Origin: an uncultured Clostridia bacterium
Lineage (GTDB): Bacteria > Bacillota > Clostridia > TANB77 > CAG-508
DNA: 33,673 nt
Assembly: GCA_944387505.1 (NCBI GenBank)
Contig: CALXFG010000023.1
Span: 1-33,673 of the forward strand
Direction: 5' to 3'
A program made the translations under genes and the position numbers. Positions 33,161 through 33,673 of this stretch are shown one piece after another. Numbering within the stretch: position 1 is the first letter of the stretch; every line of letters begins with the position of its first letter. The notes beneath the pieces are model-generated. The model searched no databases. It had not been told where the DNA came from and saw nothing but the letters and a program-made list of their open reading frames with translations.

Positions 33161-33215
33161 GTTTATACTCCTCTCTGGTTTGATTTGCCGAAGGACTTTT
33201 CCTCCAACTATTTAT

Positions 33216-33244
33216 ATTATACTACAAAACACGTAAAAAAACAA
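33216..33244 (-). promoter_or_regulatory. promoter of the 126-aa gene
   Basis: TTGTTT (33244-33239) and TATAAT (33221-33216) are 17 bases apart on the minus strand. AGGA/TCCT forms a small hairpin around AAAG close to the predicted mRNA start. Confidence 0.72.
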
Positions 33245-33372
33245 ATTTTGTATGGTTTTGAAGAGTGATATAGAAAAAATAGAAATTTTCTGAAAACTTC
33301 TAAAAAATAAAGTAATAAATTCATAATTTAGTGAATATCATATTATGAAAAAACAATTGGGGAGGAATGAAA

Positions 33373-33564
33373 ATGGAGTATACAGAAGAAGGTTTATTAA
33401 GTTTAGCATTAAAAAGGACAAGTCATAAAGGAAAAGACAAAAAGTTTAGAAAAAAAATTGATGAACACAAATGGATTAGCATGATATTAGTATCATTAAT
33501 TTTTTTATCTACCATAAATGCAATCATGATATATAATTTCTTTAAAATTTTACAAAACATTTGA
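33373..33564 (+). CDS. 63-aa membrane protein, unknown function
   Basis: The ATG at 33373 has GGGGAGG 7 bases upstream; the in-frame ATG at 33367 is too close to that site. The product starts MEYTEEGLLSLALKR, is basic in the middle (KGKDKKFRKKIDEHK) and ends with one hydrophobic helix (WISMILVSLIFLSTINAI, about 36-55), so it should be a tail-anchored type protein. No family is recognised. Its base composition is AT-rich like the main chromosome, unlike the two cassettes just before it. Confidence 0.65.
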   Translation: MEYTEEGLLSLALKRTSHKGKDKKFRKKIDEHKWISMILVSLIFLSTINAIMIYNFFKILQNI

Positions 33565-33589
33565 ATTTATGAAAAAAAGGAAGTATAAT
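33561..33589 (+). promoter_or_regulatory. promoter at the right edge of the window
   Basis: TTGAAT at 33561-33566 and TATAAT at 33584-33589 are 17 bases apart. The -35 overlaps the stop codon of the 63-aa gene. The gene it drives lies beyond the window. Confidence 0.72.
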
Positions 33590-33607
33590 ATGTAACAAAG
33601 AAAGACC

Positions 33608-33633
33608 AACTATAAAAAGTCAATAGTTTTTTT
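33608..33633 (+). terminator. terminator-like hairpin right after the edge promoter
   Basis: AACTAT (33608-33613) pairs with ATAGTT (33623-33628), followed by five more T residues. It begins only about a dozen bases after the expected transcription start, so it may be a leader attenuator of a downstream gene. Confidence 0.5.
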
Positions 33634-33673
33634 GAAAAAAATTAAAAAAATTTTTAATATAAAAAATGGCATC

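Noticed and set aside
32951..33268. Plus-strand open frames opposite the 126-aa gene
   Set aside because: They have no ribosome binding site and read across the minus-strand promoter and start region.
1..33673. CRISPR array, tRNA or rRNA
   Set aside because: No regularly spaced repeats and no tRNA-like or rRNA-like stretches were found by reading both strands.

Overview
The window looks like chromosome from a low-G+C, endospore-forming member of the Clostridia, probably an uncultured gut-type lineage. It is AT-rich, with near-consensus sigma-A promoters and AGGAGG ribosome binding sites. It carries a BofA/YaaL pair, a BofC-like protein, an ArsP_2-type metal exporter, CdaA, a ClpE-type unfoldase, and a pseudopilin start of the kind common in Clostridia. 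No rRNA, tRNA, CRISPR array, integrase or intact transposase was seen.

Layout. 1-6000: a small membrane protein, an orphan ABC substrate-binding protein, an XRE regulator, an SH3b-NlpC/P60 wall hydrolase, and comEC directly behind it. ComEC appears broken by a one-base frameshift that separates its last 30 residues. 6000-13000: a BofC-like protein, a free-standing 52-aa membrane protein, convergent pgsA and clpE on the minus strand, a membrane-anchored DUF4163/DUF3298-like protein, a 303-bp giant palindrome resembling a MITE, and htrA on the minus strand. 13000-18600: a pseudopilin-like protein, rnhB, pyrimidine-nucleoside phosphorylase, a 45-aa free-standing gene, a 52-aa membrane protein with cdaA, and truA. 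18600-24500: a Cys/Asn-rich DUF2651-like membrane protein, an ArsP_2-type exporter with a tandem-repeat operator candidate, an orphan VirD4/TraG ATPase, yaaL-bofA, and a HAD phosphatase. 24500-33673: glmS with a glmS ribozyme in its leader, hpt with a repeated leader, a three-gene cluster of unknown proteins that includes a predicted zinc metallopeptidase, uvrC, two more free-standing small membrane-protein genes, and a final 63-aa membrane protein.

Most genes are housekeeping: envelope (pgsA, glmS, NlpC/P60, htrA), nucleotide salvage (pdp, hpt), DNA/RNA maintenance (rnhB, uvrC, truA), c-di-AMP signalling (cdaA) and sporulation (bofA, bofC-like). The accessory signal lies between them. Four short genes (52, 45, 56 and 126 aa) look like self-contained cassettes, each with a 17-bp-spaced promoter, a hairpin near the 5' end of the mRNA, a strong ribosome binding site and a strong terminator, and with codons visibly richer in G+C than the neighbours. 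Together with the palindrome, the HExxH protein cluster and the Cys-rich protein, these are the best candidates for undescribed biology. Functional statements rest on motifs read by eye; no database search was possible.
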